Positions 15,977 to 25,008 are shown, counted from the first letter of the stretch. The stretch is DNA of 41,120 nt from Lactiplantibacillus plantarum EGD-AQ4 (GCF_000463075.2 NZ_AVAQ01000019.1:1-41120), one strand, 5' to 3'. Notes: generated from the sequence alone by a model not told the origin. A program made the numbers and translations.

Positions 15977-16819
15977 CTATGACTGTTCTTTTCGATTTTG
16001 ACTCGGCAACTTATCAAATCGTTTCTTAAATTCCTTATTGAATTGCGCGTAATTTGCAAATCCAGTTTGCTCTGCAATCTCTAAGATGGGGATATCTGTT
16101 GTTGATAATAAAGAGTCGGCATGATTCAATCGCACGTTGGTTAAATAGGCATAGAATGACATGCCATAGTGCTTGGAAATAAATCGAGATAAATATTCTG
16201 GATTCAAGTGAACTTCTCGCGAAAGCCGCGTTAGGGTAATCTTTTTAGCATAGTTTCTCTCAATAAAATTATTTATCTTAAAAATGCGATCATAATATTT
16301 TTGGTTCAGATGTAACGCTTGCTCTGGAACCTTCTCACTAAAGTATTTAAAAAGTAAATTTAGAAGGTGCATTAAATCCCCATAGGAATTCAAATAGCCA
16401 AACCTTTCTGGATTTTCGGACTGGTTAAGCAGTGATTTCAAAAGCTTAATGACTGCATTTTTGGCTTTCACAGAACCATTTGAAAAATAAAATCTGTAGT
16501 GAGTCGCGTCAGGAACCACCCGTTTAATTAAGTCAAAGGAGATTTGCAAGATGATGCCTTTCAATATCTGTCCATTGAAGCTGGTCGAATGCACAGAATT
16601 AGAATTAAAAATATGAAATTCGCCTGAAAATAAGTTGAACTTGTTAGTCGAATCCAGGATTTGTAGTTCACCTTCTGTGATATAAATGATTTCAATCGCT
16701 TCATGCATGTGTGGAATTATTAGTGATTTTCCACAGTCGTAGCCGCGAAAGATTCTTATTGGAATATTATTCTCAAAGGAAATAGCTTCCCTTATTTTTG
16801 AATGTGCTTCTAATTTCAT
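15977..16819 (-). CDS. AraC-family transcriptional regulator of the glycosidase operon
   Basis: 280 residues. The N-terminal cupin sensor holds PHMHEAIEIIYITEGEL (about 36-52). The C-terminal double helix-turn-helix runs from about 182 to 275 (ITLTRLSREVHLNPEYLSR, then ILEIAEQTGFANYAQFNKEFKKRF). GGAGG lies 7 bases before ATG 16819; a TTG at 16831 is inside that ribosome site and is rejected. It is divergent from GH43 with a 128-bp shared control region, so it is the likely sugar-responsive activator. AT-rich with many AGA codons, like the island. Confidence 0.92.
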   Translation of the reverse strand: MKLEAHSKIREAISFENNIPIRIFRGYDCGKSLIIPHMHEAIEIIYITEGELQILDSTNKFNLFSGEFHIFNSNSVHSTSFNGQILKGIILQISFDLIKRVVPDATHYRFYFSNGSVKAKNAVIKLLKSLLNQSENPERFGYLNSYGDLMHLLNLLFKYFSEKVPEQALHLNQKYYDRIFKINNFIERNYAKKITLTRLSREVHLNPEYLSRFISKHYGMSFYAYLTNVRLNHADSLLSTTDIPILEIAEQTGFANYAQFNKEFKKRFDKLPSQNRKEQS

Positions 16820-16845
16820 TTGTTCCTCCAACGTATGTCGATGTC

Positions 16846-16861
16846 AAAATATCGATATTTT
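16846..16861. promoter_or_regulatory. Perfect 16-bp palindrome in the AraC/GH43 control region
   Basis: AAAATATCGATATTTT is a perfect palindrome lying between the divergent starts, nearer the araC-type gene. AraC proteins usually prefer direct repeats, so the binder is uncertain. Confidence 0.45.
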
Positions 16862-16891
16862 TAAGCTAAAATATGGACTAATTTTCGTTTT

Positions 16892-16905
16892 AGTATGCGC
16901 TTACA
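16892..16905 (+). promoter_or_regulatory. Putative cre site (CcpA)
   Basis: AGTATGCGCTTACA matches the symmetric catabolite-responsive element TGTAAGCGCTTACA at 12 of 14 bases, including the CG centre. It lies 43 bases before the GH43 start, suited to glucose repression of the operon. Confidence 0.55.
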
Positions 16906-16947
16906 ATTATATCTGTAAATGGATATGAATTGCAAGGAGTGGAAAAC

Positions 16948-18243
16948 TTGAATCCAGTATTAAAATCAAATAATTATATTCCGGATGTGGAAGCCAGAGT
17001 CATGCCTGACGGTAAAGTTTATCTGTATGGTTCAAGAGATAATGCGGGAGATACAGAGTTTTGTAGTACACAATATCAGACCTTTTCTTCTAAGGACTTG
17101 GTTCATTGGGATGATGAGGGCGTTATATTTGATAGTACCGAAGAACAATATGGTATTAATAATGGTTTAACGTTAGGTGCACCGGACTGTGTCTACTATG
17201 AAGGAAACTATTATCTTTATTATTGTATGTACGGTAATCGCATGGGAGTTGCTGTTTCTAATTCTCCTGCAGGCCCTTTTAAAAATCTGGGTCATGTTGT
17301 ACCAGCAGATGGTCAAAGCATCGATCCCGCCGTACTTGTGGATGATGATGGCAGTTGCTATTACTTTTGGGGACAGTTCAGTCTTCAGGGCGGAAAATTA
17401 GATAAAGATATGAAAACGGTTATCCCTGAAACCATCACGTCTAATATTTTAACTGAACACGAACAAGGATTTCACGAAGGTGCGTCTATTCGAAAAATAA
17501 ACGGTATCTATTACCTGACGTACACTGATATTTCACGAGGACGAGCAAGTTGTTTAGCGTATGCAACGGCTAAATCTCCATTGGGACCATATCAAAAACG
17601 TGGGATTATTATTGACAACACAGGATGTGATTCGGGGGATTGGAACAATCATGGTTCTATTGAAATGATTCATGGTAAGCCATATGTTTTCTACCATCGC
17701 TCGAGCCAAAATAGTATTTACAATCGTAGAGTTTGTATTGAACCGTTGTCAATGGATGATCATGGCAATATCGCTGAAGTGCCGATGACGTCAAACGGCG
17801 TAGAAGATTATTTTCCAATTAATACGCCTGTCAATGTACGACATTTGTCCAGAATGAGACTTAAATTGCCTTTCGATAGTTTAATTCAGCCGATGTCATT
17901 GATGCCAAGTCATGATAGCGAAGTTCTTGCTTATACCCGAAACCAAGACTGGGTGCAGTTTGACCGAATCGACTTAGGCTACAATTGCCAAGCTGTTGAA
18001 ATAAGTGCTGCCTCGCCCAAGCCAATGATTGTAGAATTTTGGATCGAGAATAATTGCAAGATTGGACAAGTTGTCGTAGACGCCACAGGTTCTGATTGGC
18101 ATAACTATCAGACGTTTAGTGGCCAAATTAAAGCAACTTCAGGAATTCACACCGTTTGGCTCCGCATTGTTGCTAATAATAATGCAGTGGGGCGGCTCGG
18201 AAATATTGAGAATTTCTGTTTTAGGGGGCAAGCAAATGAGTAA
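16948..18243 (+). CDS. Glycoside hydrolase family 43 with C-terminal CBM6-like domain
   Basis: 431 residues, no signal peptide, so an intracellular enzyme on imported oligosaccharides. The five-bladed propeller (about 8-300) shows the GH43 triad: base D13 in PDVEARV, D127 in SIDPAVLVDDDG, acid E177 in FHEGAS. Residues about 310-430 form a CBM6-like beta-sandwich ending in WLRIVANN and LGNIENF. Likely alpha-L-arabinofuranosidase or beta-xylosidase; the GH43-CBM6 pairing recalls arabinoxylan enzymes. AAGGAGTGG 5 bases upstream supports the TTG start at 16948. It overlaps the GH3 gene by 8 bases. First gene of the operon. Confidence 0.9.
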   Translation: MNPVLKSNNYIPDVEARVMPDGKVYLYGSRDNAGDTEFCSTQYQTFSSKDLVHWDDEGVIFDSTEEQYGINNGLTLGAPDCVYYEGNYYLYYCMYGNRMGVAVSNSPAGPFKNLGHVVPADGQSIDPAVLVDDDGSCYYFWGQFSLQGGKLDKDMKTVIPETITSNILTEHEQGFHEGASIRKINGIYYLTYTDISRGRASCLAYATAKSPLGPYQKRGIIIDNTGCDSGDWNNHGSIEMIHGKPYVFYHRSSQNSIYNRRVCIEPLSMDDHGNIAEVPMTSNGVEDYFPINTPVNVRHLSRMRLKLPFDSLIQPMSLMPSHDSEVLAYTRNQDWVQFDRIDLGYNCQAVEISAASPKPMIVEFWIENNCKIGQVVVDATGSDWHNYQTFSGQIKATSGIHTVWLRIVANNNAVGRLGNIENFCFRGQANE

Positions 18244-20512
18244 ACCAGATGTCGAACAAGAAGCTAGTGAAATCGTCCATTCATTGAGTATTTCTCAAAA
18301 GGCACAGTTGTTATCTCAAGTTATTTGGGAGACGACATCCATCAATCAGCTTGATAAAAGGCTAGACAAGTTTTTACTGGCTGATGGTCCTGCCGGAATC
18401 CGAAGATTAAAAGAATACTTTGATGACGATATTTATAATACTAAACCAAGTACTTCCTACCCATCTCCCAGCACATATGCGAGCTCTTGGAATAGAAATT
18501 TGATTAAAGACCTGGGCGTGCACATTGGTAAAGAGGCCCTACAAGAAGACGTTGACACGATGCTGGCACCGGCGATTAATCTTAAGCGTAGCCCTCTAGG
18601 TGGTCGGAACTTTGAGTATTACTCTGAGGATCCACAATTGACCAGTGAATTGGCAACTTCCTTTATTCAAGGAATTCAGAGTCAAGGGATTGGCGCCTGT
18701 TTAAAGCATTTCGCGTTAAACAATCAAGAAACTAGAAGAATGAATATTGATGTCAGAGTCGACCCGCAAACGTTACACGAATTGTATCTAAGAACTTTTG
18801 AGAAGCCAGTCAAAGTAGGACAGCCGAAAATGGTCATGACTTCCTATAGTCAAGTTAATGGTGAATATTGTGCAAGTAATCCGTTACTCTTAGATACCCT
18901 AAGAAAAAAATGGGGATTTAATGGTGTGGTCGTGACCGATTGCTACGCTGCTCATGATTTAGGGAAAGGAATCAGTCATGGGTTGACGCTTCAAATGCCA
19001 GGTGAATCTAAAGAAAGAATTGTTAGTCAAATCAAATCGTTGATTGCTAAGAAGCAATTAACCGAAGAAGAAATTGATAGCGCTGTCAAAAAGAATGTTA
19101 TCTTTGATTTGGAAGCACAAAAAAATCACGTTAGAAAAGCAAAATATAACCGTGAAGCACATCATAATTTTGCACGCAAAGTTGCGGAAGAGAGTATGGT
19201 ACTACTTAAAAATAAGCGTAGTGTTTTGCCACTCGATGCGGATCAGAGTGTACTAGTCATCGGTGAGTTAGCTCAGAAGCCAAGATTTCAGGGTGGTGGA
19301 AGTTCACACGTCAATCCTTACAAGTTGGAAATCCCCTTAGAAGAGCTAAACAAAATCAGCTCGAAAGTTACGTACAGTCAAGGGTATGATCTGGACGAGC
19401 AAAATGATGAACCGCTATTGCATGAGGCACGCAAGCAAGCCAACGCAGCGGATGTGATTGTAGTATTTGCAGGCTTACCAGATTTAACGGAGTCTGAAGG
19501 ATACGACAGAACGAGCTTAGCATTACCGGATAATCAGAATAAATTAATTGCGTCTCTAACGGATCTTGGAAAACCAATTATTGTCGTATTGGCTAATGGA
19601 TCAGTGGTGGAAATGCCTTGGAAACATCAAGTTAGTGGCATACTTGAAAGTTATCTAGGTGGTGAAGCAGGAGCTAGTGCCATCGCAAATATTCTTTTCG
19701 GTAGAACTAATCCGTCTGGCCATCTGGCAGAAAGCTTTCCTGAAAAGCTGGAAGACAATCCCACATACCTGAACTTTCCAGGAAATCAACATGAAGTTGT
19801 TTATGGCGAGGGCAGGTTTATCGGTTATAAATACTATTGTGCGACTAATAAGAGCGTCGCTTTTCCGTTCGGATACGGACTCTCATATACGAAGTTCGCT
19901 CTTCAGCATTTGACGACGCACATTGATGATCAGGCATGTACCGTAACCGTTGATTTAAGCAATGTAGGTTTACGAACGGGTAAAGCCGTTGTCCAAGCTT
20001 ATTCGAAGCGCACGGACACCATGGGTAGCCCTGAACCGCTCCAGTTAGCTGGATTTAAAAAGGTAGAATTACGGCCAAATCAAACTAAACGAGTCACCAT
20101 AGAATTGGATTCCAAAGTATTCGAAACGTTTGACGTAACAACAGATCAGTGGATTCGTCAAAATGGCAATTATCAATTATTTGTTGGCGAGTCTTGCGTA
20201 GATGATCGTTTATCAACCAACATTACCGTTGAAGCGTCAAGTGCAGTGGTAACTGCAGATTACAACTTGGGTGACATTCTAGCACAAAATCCCGGTAGCT
20301 ATGATGACTTAAAGCAGGTATTTCAGAAGCATCCCAAATCATTAGAATTTCTAGAAATGATCAAAGATGATGATCCACTCAAATCACTATCGATGGGCTC
20401 GTTGATGACGCTAAACACGTTACGACGAGTGGATGCGACATTAGATGAACAGGCCATAACTTCGATATTGTCTGTTCTTAATACAAGGAGAAATGAAAAT
20501 GCAAAAAATTAA
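18236..20512 (+). CDS. Glycoside hydrolase family 3 (beta-glucosidase/beta-xylosidase)
   Basis: 758 residues. Order: (beta/alpha)8 domain with LADGPAG, LGGRNFEYYSEDP and KHFALNNQE (156-164), and the nucleophile D235 in VVVTDCYAAHD; then the alpha/beta sandwich with the GG-SSHVNP loop; then a fibronectin III-like domain (FPFGYGLSYTKF onwards). There is a C-terminal extension of about 90 residues. No signal peptide. It hydrolyses terminal beta-linked glucose, xylose or arabinose. ATG 18236 with AGGGGG upstream; a longer frame from 18119 only overlaps GH43. Codon use is rich in AGA. Confidence 0.92.
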   Translation: MSKPDVEQEASEIVHSLSISQKAQLLSQVIWETTSINQLDKRLDKFLLADGPAGIRRLKEYFDDDIYNTKPSTSYPSPSTYASSWNRNLIKDLGVHIGKEALQEDVDTMLAPAINLKRSPLGGRNFEYYSEDPQLTSELATSFIQGIQSQGIGACLKHFALNNQETRRMNIDVRVDPQTLHELYLRTFEKPVKVGQPKMVMTSYSQVNGEYCASNPLLLDTLRKKWGFNGVVVTDCYAAHDLGKGISHGLTLQMPGESKERIVSQIKSLIAKKQLTEEEIDSAVKKNVIFDLEAQKNHVRKAKYNREAHHNFARKVAEESMVLLKNKRSVLPLDADQSVLVIGELAQKPRFQGGGSSHVNPYKLEIPLEELNKISSKVTYSQGYDLDEQNDEPLLHEARKQANAADVIVVFAGLPDLTESEGYDRTSLALPDNQNKLIASLTDLGKPIIVVLANGSVVEMPWKHQVSGILESYLGGEAGASAIANILFGRTNPSGHLAESFPEKLEDNPTYLNFPGNQHEVVYGEGRFIGYKYYCATNKSVAFPFGYGLSYTKFALQHLTTHIDDQACTVTVDLSNVGLRTGKAVVQAYSKRTDTMGSPEPLQLAGFKKVELRPNQTKRVTIELDSKVFETFDVTTDQWIRQNGNYQLFVGESCVDDRLSTNITVEASSAVVTADYNLGDILAQNPGSYDDLKQVFQKHPKSLEFLEMIKDDDPLKSLSMGSLMTLNTLRRVDATLDEQAITSILSVLNTRRNENAKN

Positions 20513-21695
20513 AAGCAAACATAGTTTTTGGTTTAAAGCGTCAATTTTGTCAATTGCCATTGACTCGACTGTTTCAGGAGTTGTTTCCGGTGCTATTCCA
20601 TTGATGGTAAAATCATTTCCTAATGCACCACAATCCATCGTTGAATCAATTTCATCATTACCAAGTCTAGCAATCATGCTAGCGGTTATGATTAGTCCGT
20701 TCGTCACGACTAAAATTGGATATAAAAAAACCGTCTTGATTGGATTATTTATTTCGTTCCTAGCAGGAATTGCGCCAGCATTTGTGCCAAATATTTATTT
20801 AATTTTGGGATTTAGGCTTGTATTTGGATTCGGTATTGGGTTATTGAATCCATTGTCTTACAGTATTGTGGCGTTCTTCTATGATGGAGATGAGCGGTCA
20901 CAAATGTATGGCTTAATTGGGACTGTTTCCAATCTAGCTTCATGGATTTTGACTGGGCTGGTCGGCGTACTATTACAGTATAGCTGGCACTATAGTTTCT
21001 TGACTTACTTTGTTTTATTGGCGATTATGATTTTAGTTTATTTCGTGTTACCCGAAATGGATATTAAAACTGAAAAAACTAAGAATAGTAAAGCCAACTT
21101 TTTACAAATGGATCACAGAGTCTATTATTTGGCCGTTGTGATGTTTTTCTTATTTATGGTTTGGATGACGTTTAATCAAAAGTTTGGTCTTTTAGTGACA
21201 GGTAAGGGCTTAGGTGATGCATCTCAGGCAACGTATATACTGAGTTTGACCGCTCCTATCGGAATGATTGTCGGTGTTTTCTTTGGTTTAATGCATAAGT
21301 GGTTAAAAAATTTCTTACTACCAATTGCGATGACAGTTTTGGCCGTTGCATATATGGTGACCGCTTCTGCTAATAGTTTAGTGATGGCAGGTGCTGGCGT
21401 TGTTTTAGCTGCGATTTCATTTACATGTTGTTCGACATCCATTTTCTTAAGGGTATCTGAAATTACGCCCAAAGAATTAAACAACGCTGCTTCATCTGTC
21501 GAACTAATCGTAACGAATATTGGAATTTTTGTCGCTCCTTATTTTATGAGCTTAATCAGTTCAATAATCGGCAATGGCAGTTCGGACATGATGTTAAAGG
21601 TTTGCTCAGCAATTCTAATTGCTACAGTTGTCGTGATGGTAGTAGGTGCTGTTTTTTATCGCAAACAAAATAACTCTACTCAACAAGAAGGTTAA
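20499..21695 (+). CDS. MFS transporter, probable oligosaccharide or sugar permease
   Basis: 398 residues with about 12 hydrophobic helices. The short cytoplasmic loop between helices 2 and 3 (TTKIGYKKTVLIG) and RLVFGFGIG in helix 4 are MFS features. AAGGAG supports ATG 20499 (8-base spacing) over ATG 20493. It overlaps the GH3 end and lies 2 bases before the GH78-like gene. Position among intracellular glycosidases implies uptake of their substrate. It is an ordinary MFS protein, not of the GPH family usual for xylosides. Confidence 0.9.
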   Translation: MQKIKSKHSFWFKASILSIAIDSTVSGVVSGAIPLMVKSFPNAPQSIVESISSLPSLAIMLAVMISPFVTTKIGYKKTVLIGLFISFLAGIAPAFVPNIYLILGFRLVFGFGIGLLNPLSYSIVAFFYDGDERSQMYGLIGTVSNLASWILTGLVGVLLQYSWHYSFLTYFVLLAIMILVYFVLPEMDIKTEKTKNSKANFLQMDHRVYYLAVVMFFLFMVWMTFNQKFGLLVTGKGLGDASQATYILSLTAPIGMIVGVFFGLMHKWLKNFLLPIAMTVLAVAYMVTASANSLVMAGAGVVLAAISFTCCSTSIFLRVSEITPKELNNAASSVELIVTNIGIFVAPYFMSLISSIIGNGSSDMMLKVCSAILIATVVVMVVGAVFYRKQNNSTQQEG

Positions 21696-21697
21696 AT

Positions 21698-23263
21698 ATG
21701 TCTTTCAAATTTCAAATCAACAAAGATGTCAAGTTTACTAGAAATGAAAAATTTCTAAATATTGCAGAAAAGTATAAGCCGAAACTTGTTTTTCAAATGC
21801 ATTCGGCTCAAAGGTGTATTGAAATCGCCAAAGAAGATACTGAAGTAAGAACGGTAGGTCAGAATCTTCCTATTTCAGATTTAAGTGCGAGAGTGATGGG
21901 CAAAAATGATTATCTTATTTTAGATTTTGGCAATCATTTTGTCGGCCATTTCTCCGTTGGAATCACACGACATGGTTCCTTCATGGATGCACCGCTGACT
22001 TTGAAATTACAATTTGCTGAACGACCAGAGGAGTTGGCATACGAGGCTAAGAACTATAATGGATGGCTTTCAAGTTCATGGATTCCGGAAGAAGTTATTC
22101 ACATTGATCAATTACCAACTCGCTTGGAAATGCCAAGAAGGTATAGTTTTAGGTACGTAAAAATCACAGTGCTAGATACCTCTCCCAAATGGCAGATTAG
22201 CCTAAATGCACCAACGATCATTTCGGAGAGTGCTGTTGATGAGAGCAAACTGCCCGAGCTAAAGATCGCTGATCATGAATTGCAAAAAATCGGAACCATT
22301 AGCATTAAAACCTTGGCTGAATGTATGCAAAGTGTATTTGAGGACGGACCTAAGAGAGATCAGAGGCTGTGGTTGGGTGACTTACAACTACAAGCGTTGG
22401 CAAATTATTGTACCTTTCATCAAAATAGTCTGATTAAGCGGTGTCTATATTTATTTGCCGGTGTGACGACGTCGGATGGAAAGTTAAGCGCTAACATTTT
22501 CACGAACAACCAAGTAAATGCTGATGATACCTTCTTATTTGATTATAGTGTGTTCTTTGTCAGTTGCCTTAAAGATTATCTAGAGAATTCCGATGATAAG
22601 CAGACTGCTATTGATTTGTACCAAACGGCCAAAAGGCAAATTGATCTAGCTTCCGAATATGTTGATGGTGATGGAAAATTAACATTGCCTAGCGAGTGGC
22701 CTGTATTTGTTGATTGGGGCGATGATTCAGATAAGAGCACAGCGGCACAAGCAATTTATATCAAAACGTTGCAGGATTTTATGAGTTTAAACGCTTTATT
22801 AGGTTTTGAAACAACTGAAAATTATGTACAATTGTTGAACGCTTTAGTTAGCTATTCGGTAAATGATCTATATAGCCAAAAAGACGGTTTATTTACCTCT
22901 AATGGTGAACTAAATATATATAGTCAAATTTGGATGGCACTTGCTAAGGTTCTCCCCAAAGATAAAAATATTGAGTTGATGAATGCGGCATACAAAAAAT
23001 TCTTTCCGATTCAAAATGTTGCGACACCTTATATGTATCACTTTATTGTTGAAGCATTACTTCAAAATGAAATGAGAGAAGAGGGCGTACAGCTCATAAA
23101 AGATTATTGGGGGAAAATGGTTTCGATGGGAGCGGATACCTTTTGGGAAGCTTTTAAACCTGACGAACCCAACTACTCACCATATGGAAGCCCACTAGTG
23201 AATAGTTATTGTCATGCATGGGCCTGCACACCAATCTATTTGATTAAAAAATATAATTTGTGA
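21698..23263 (+). CDS. Alpha-L-rhamnosidase-like glycosidase (GH78-type six-hairpin)
   Basis: 521 residues. The N-terminal beta domain (about 1-180) includes YLILDFGNHFVGHF, matching the sandwich domain of GH78 enzymes. The (alpha/alpha)6 barrel follows. Its key motif DGPKRDQRLWLGD (216-228) corresponds to the GH78 acidic motif, and GADTFWEAFKPDE plus SYCHAWACTPIYLIKKY near the end match the family's C-terminal motif. It is shorter than classical GH78 proteins (about 900), lacking extra beta domains. No signal peptide. It probably removes alpha-L-rhamnose or a related sugar. AAGAAGG precedes ATG 21698. Last gene of the operon. Confidence 0.82.
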   Translation: MSFKFQINKDVKFTRNEKFLNIAEKYKPKLVFQMHSAQRCIEIAKEDTEVRTVGQNLPISDLSARVMGKNDYLILDFGNHFVGHFSVGITRHGSFMDAPLTLKLQFAERPEELAYEAKNYNGWLSSSWIPEEVIHIDQLPTRLEMPRRYSFRYVKITVLDTSPKWQISLNAPTIISESAVDESKLPELKIADHELQKIGTISIKTLAECMQSVFEDGPKRDQRLWLGDLQLQALANYCTFHQNSLIKRCLYLFAGVTTSDGKLSANIFTNNQVNADDTFLFDYSVFFVSCLKDYLENSDDKQTAIDLYQTAKRQIDLASEYVDGDGKLTLPSEWPVFVDWGDDSDKSTAAQAIYIKTLQDFMSLNALLGFETTENYVQLLNALVSYSVNDLYSQKDGLFTSNGELNIYSQIWMALAKVLPKDKNIELMNAAYKKFFPIQNVATPYMYHFIVEALLQNEMREEGVQLIKDYWGKMVSMGADTFWEAFKPDEPNYSPYGSPLVNSYCHAWACTPIYLIKKYNL

Positions 23264-23394
23264 ATTGTCTTAACGTCTTGAATTTCTCGAAGTTGCACCT
23301 ATGTCGAGTAAGCTCCTTGGGTATTTAACGGCTAGTCATGCAATCAATGGTTTTAGATGCTGTTTAAAGTTTGTATTTACATGATGGGTGTGAG

Positions 23395-23433
23395 AAAAAA
23401 GACTATCTGAGGTAGTATTCAGATAGTCTTTTT
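23395..23433. terminator. Strong bidirectional terminator
   Basis: AAAAAGACTATCTGA pairs with TCAGATAGTCTTTTT around an 8-base loop. It ends the glycosidase operon and, in the other direction, directly follows the stop of the gene remnant at 23432-23570. Confidence 0.93.
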
Positions 23434-23570
23434 AGTTTGGAATTTGTGAGAATAGTTTGTGAGACGTCGCTGTCGAAAGCATAACATAGTAAGCTTGATT
23501 ATCATCGCCATGTGATTTTGAGTCAATAAAAATTTTTTCGGAGTATAGATGATTGGACGGACCTGGCGAC
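23432..23570 (-). pseudogene. C-terminal remnant of an unidentified gene
   Basis: The minus strand is open into TTA at 23432-23434 and reads as protein-like sequence ending NQAYYVMLSTATSHKLFSQ plus three residues, immediately followed by a good terminator. Its upstream part is missing: at about 23566 the sequence switches into the duplicated tail of the signal peptidase unit. This looks like the 3' end of a gene whose body was lost at the duplication junction. No family recognised. Confidence 0.4.
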
Positions 23571-23591
23571 TTGTTTGTCATATCCTTGAAA

Positions 23592-24215
23592 CTAAGGTTG
23601 ATAATTATTAATATATTGCTTGCGATTTTGCCAAGGCCAGGCTTTGACGACGCCAATCACTTTTGACTGCGGCACGAAGCCCCAACTACGACCGTCATTA
23701 GAGACGCTGCGGTGGTCGCCTAGTACGAAGTAAGAACCCTTGGGCACGCGGTTATTAGTCACCTTGACCTGCCAAGCGGGTTGATCGTGGCTCAGACTGT
23801 TTAACGTCCAGCCGGTGAATTGGCTGTGAGAATTTGTCATGTATGAACCAGTCGTTAATTGATACCGACTCGGCTGATAGGATTGTGTGACCAGCTTGTT
23901 ATTCACGTAAAGTTTGCCAGCATGTGTATAACGGACGGTGTCACCGCCAACTGCAACGACGCGTTTGACATACACGGCATTCCGGTCCTTTTCGGTGGCG
24001 TCAACGCCGTATGCATGAAAGACGATAACGCTGCCACGCTTGACTTTGCTCGTCTTGACAGCGACCACGTGTTCATTGTTCTGCAGGTTAGGCTGCATTG
24101 AATCACCGTCGACCTTGACCATCGTGAACCAGAATTGGCGAATCAGTAATGCGATGAGCAGTCCGATGATGATTGGAACCAACCAGCTTAAGTAGCGGGT
24201 TACTTTGGTTATCAT
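23592..24215 (-). CDS. lepB: Signal peptidase I (copy 1)
   Basis: 207 residues: one N-terminal membrane helix (about 9-28) and an extracytoplasmic catalytic domain. Box B holds the nucleophile S39 in DGDSMQPNL, box D the general base K84 in VYVKRVVAVGGD, box E is GDHRSVSNDGRSWG. It cleaves signal peptides of secreted proteins. GGAAG lies upstream of ATG 24215. It is about three-quarters identical to the neighbour at 24300, and the identity continues past the stop, so this is a recent tandem duplication. Confidence 0.95.
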   Translation of the reverse strand: MITKVTRYLSWLVPIIIGLLIALLIRQFWFTMVKVDGDSMQPNLQNNEHVVAVKTSKVKRGSVIVFHAYGVDATEKDRNAVYVKRVVAVGGDTVRYTHAGKLYVNNKLVTQSYQPSRYQLTTGSYMTNSHSQFTGWTLNSLSHDQPAWQVKVTNNRVPKGSYFVLGDHRSVSNDGRSWGFVPQSKVIGVVKAWPWQNRKQYINNYQP

Positions 24216-24253
24216 AAATAACTTCCTAACATTCTAAGATACTTCTAATATAA

Positions 24254-24284
24254 CAAAAAACAAGCCGCAGTTGGCGACTTGTTT
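24254..24284 (-). terminator. Terminator of lepB copy 2
   Basis: On the minus strand AACAAGTCGC pairs with GCGGCTTGTT (one mismatch) around CAACT, then a T run. Only the promoter-proximal half of this hairpin survives after copy 1 (about 23566-23580). Confidence 0.78.
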
Positions 24285-24299
24285 GTCAGATCCTTAAAA

Positions 24300-24917
24300 C
24301 TAAGGTTGATAATTATTGATGTATTGCTTGCGGTTTTGCCAAGGCCAAGCTTTGACGACCCCAATCATCTTGCTCTTGGGCACGAGACCCCAGTAACGAC
24401 TATCGTTGGAGACGCTGCGGTGGTCACCCATGACAAAGTAGTAACCCTTCGGAACTTTGTTGTTGGTGATTGATTTAGCCCACCCTTGGTCATGGCTCAG
24501 ACTGTTGAGCGTCCAGCCAGTGAATTGACTGTGACTATTCGACATAAACGAGCCGGTCGTCTGTTGATAATTGTTCTTTAGATAGGTCTGCTTGACGAGT
24601 TTGTTGTTGACGTATAATTTACCGGAACTGGTATAGCGCACCGTGTCGCCGGGCATCCCAATCACCCGCTTGACATAGACGGCTTTCTTATCAGTCTGGT
24701 TCGGGTCAAGTCCATAGGCATCAAAGACCACGACGGAGCCAGCCTTAATCTTACTCGTCTTAAAGGCAACAACGCGTTCATTGTTTTGCAAGTTAGGCTG
24801 CATCGAAGTCCCATCGACTTTGACCATCGTGAACCAGAACTGACGAATCAGTAGGGCGATGATCAGCCCAATGGCAATCGGCACCACCCAACTCATGATA
24901 CTTTTAAATGTTTTCAA
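24300..24917 (-). CDS. lepB: Signal peptidase I (copy 2)
   Basis: 205 residues, same architecture as copy 1: membrane helix 9-28, nucleophile S38 in DGTSMQPNL, base K83 in VYVKRVIGMPGD, GDHRSVSNDSRYWG box E. The start is TTG 24917 with AAGGGAG 9 bases upstream; no ATG is suitably placed (the next lies 7 codons in). It has its own promoter (24979-25008) and terminator, so it is probably the parent unit. Having two intact copies may widen substrate range or dosage. Confidence 0.95.
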   Translation of the reverse strand: MKTFKSIMSWVVPIAIGLIIALLIRQFWFTMVKVDGTSMQPNLQNNERVVAFKTSKIKAGSVVVFDAYGLDPNQTDKKAVYVKRVIGMPGDTVRYTSSGKLYVNNKLVKQTYLKNNYQQTTGSFMSNSHSQFTGWTLNSLSHDQGWAKSITNNKVPKGYYFVMGDHRSVSNDSRYWGLVPKSKMIGVVKAWPWQNRKQYINNYQP

Positions 24918-24978
24918 TGATTAAAACTCCCTTAATGGTGTGTATACCCTTTATTATAAACGATATTGAAAATTTAGC

Positions 24979-25008
24979 AGTATAAAAAAGCTTTAAAAGT
25001 TATCTCAA
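24979..25008 (-). promoter_or_regulatory. Putative promoter of lepB copy 2
   Basis: Minus strand: TTGAGA, 18-bp spacer, TATACT. A second TATAAT closer to the gene (around 24954) is an alternative. Confidence 0.45.

Larger units (their letters stand above)
23264..23591. other. Interval between the glycosidase operon and lepB copies
   Basis: It contains, in order, about 130 bases with nothing recognisable, the terminator at 23395-23433, the gene remnant 23432-23570, and a half-terminator left from the signal peptidase duplication (about 23566-23591). Confidence 0.6.
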
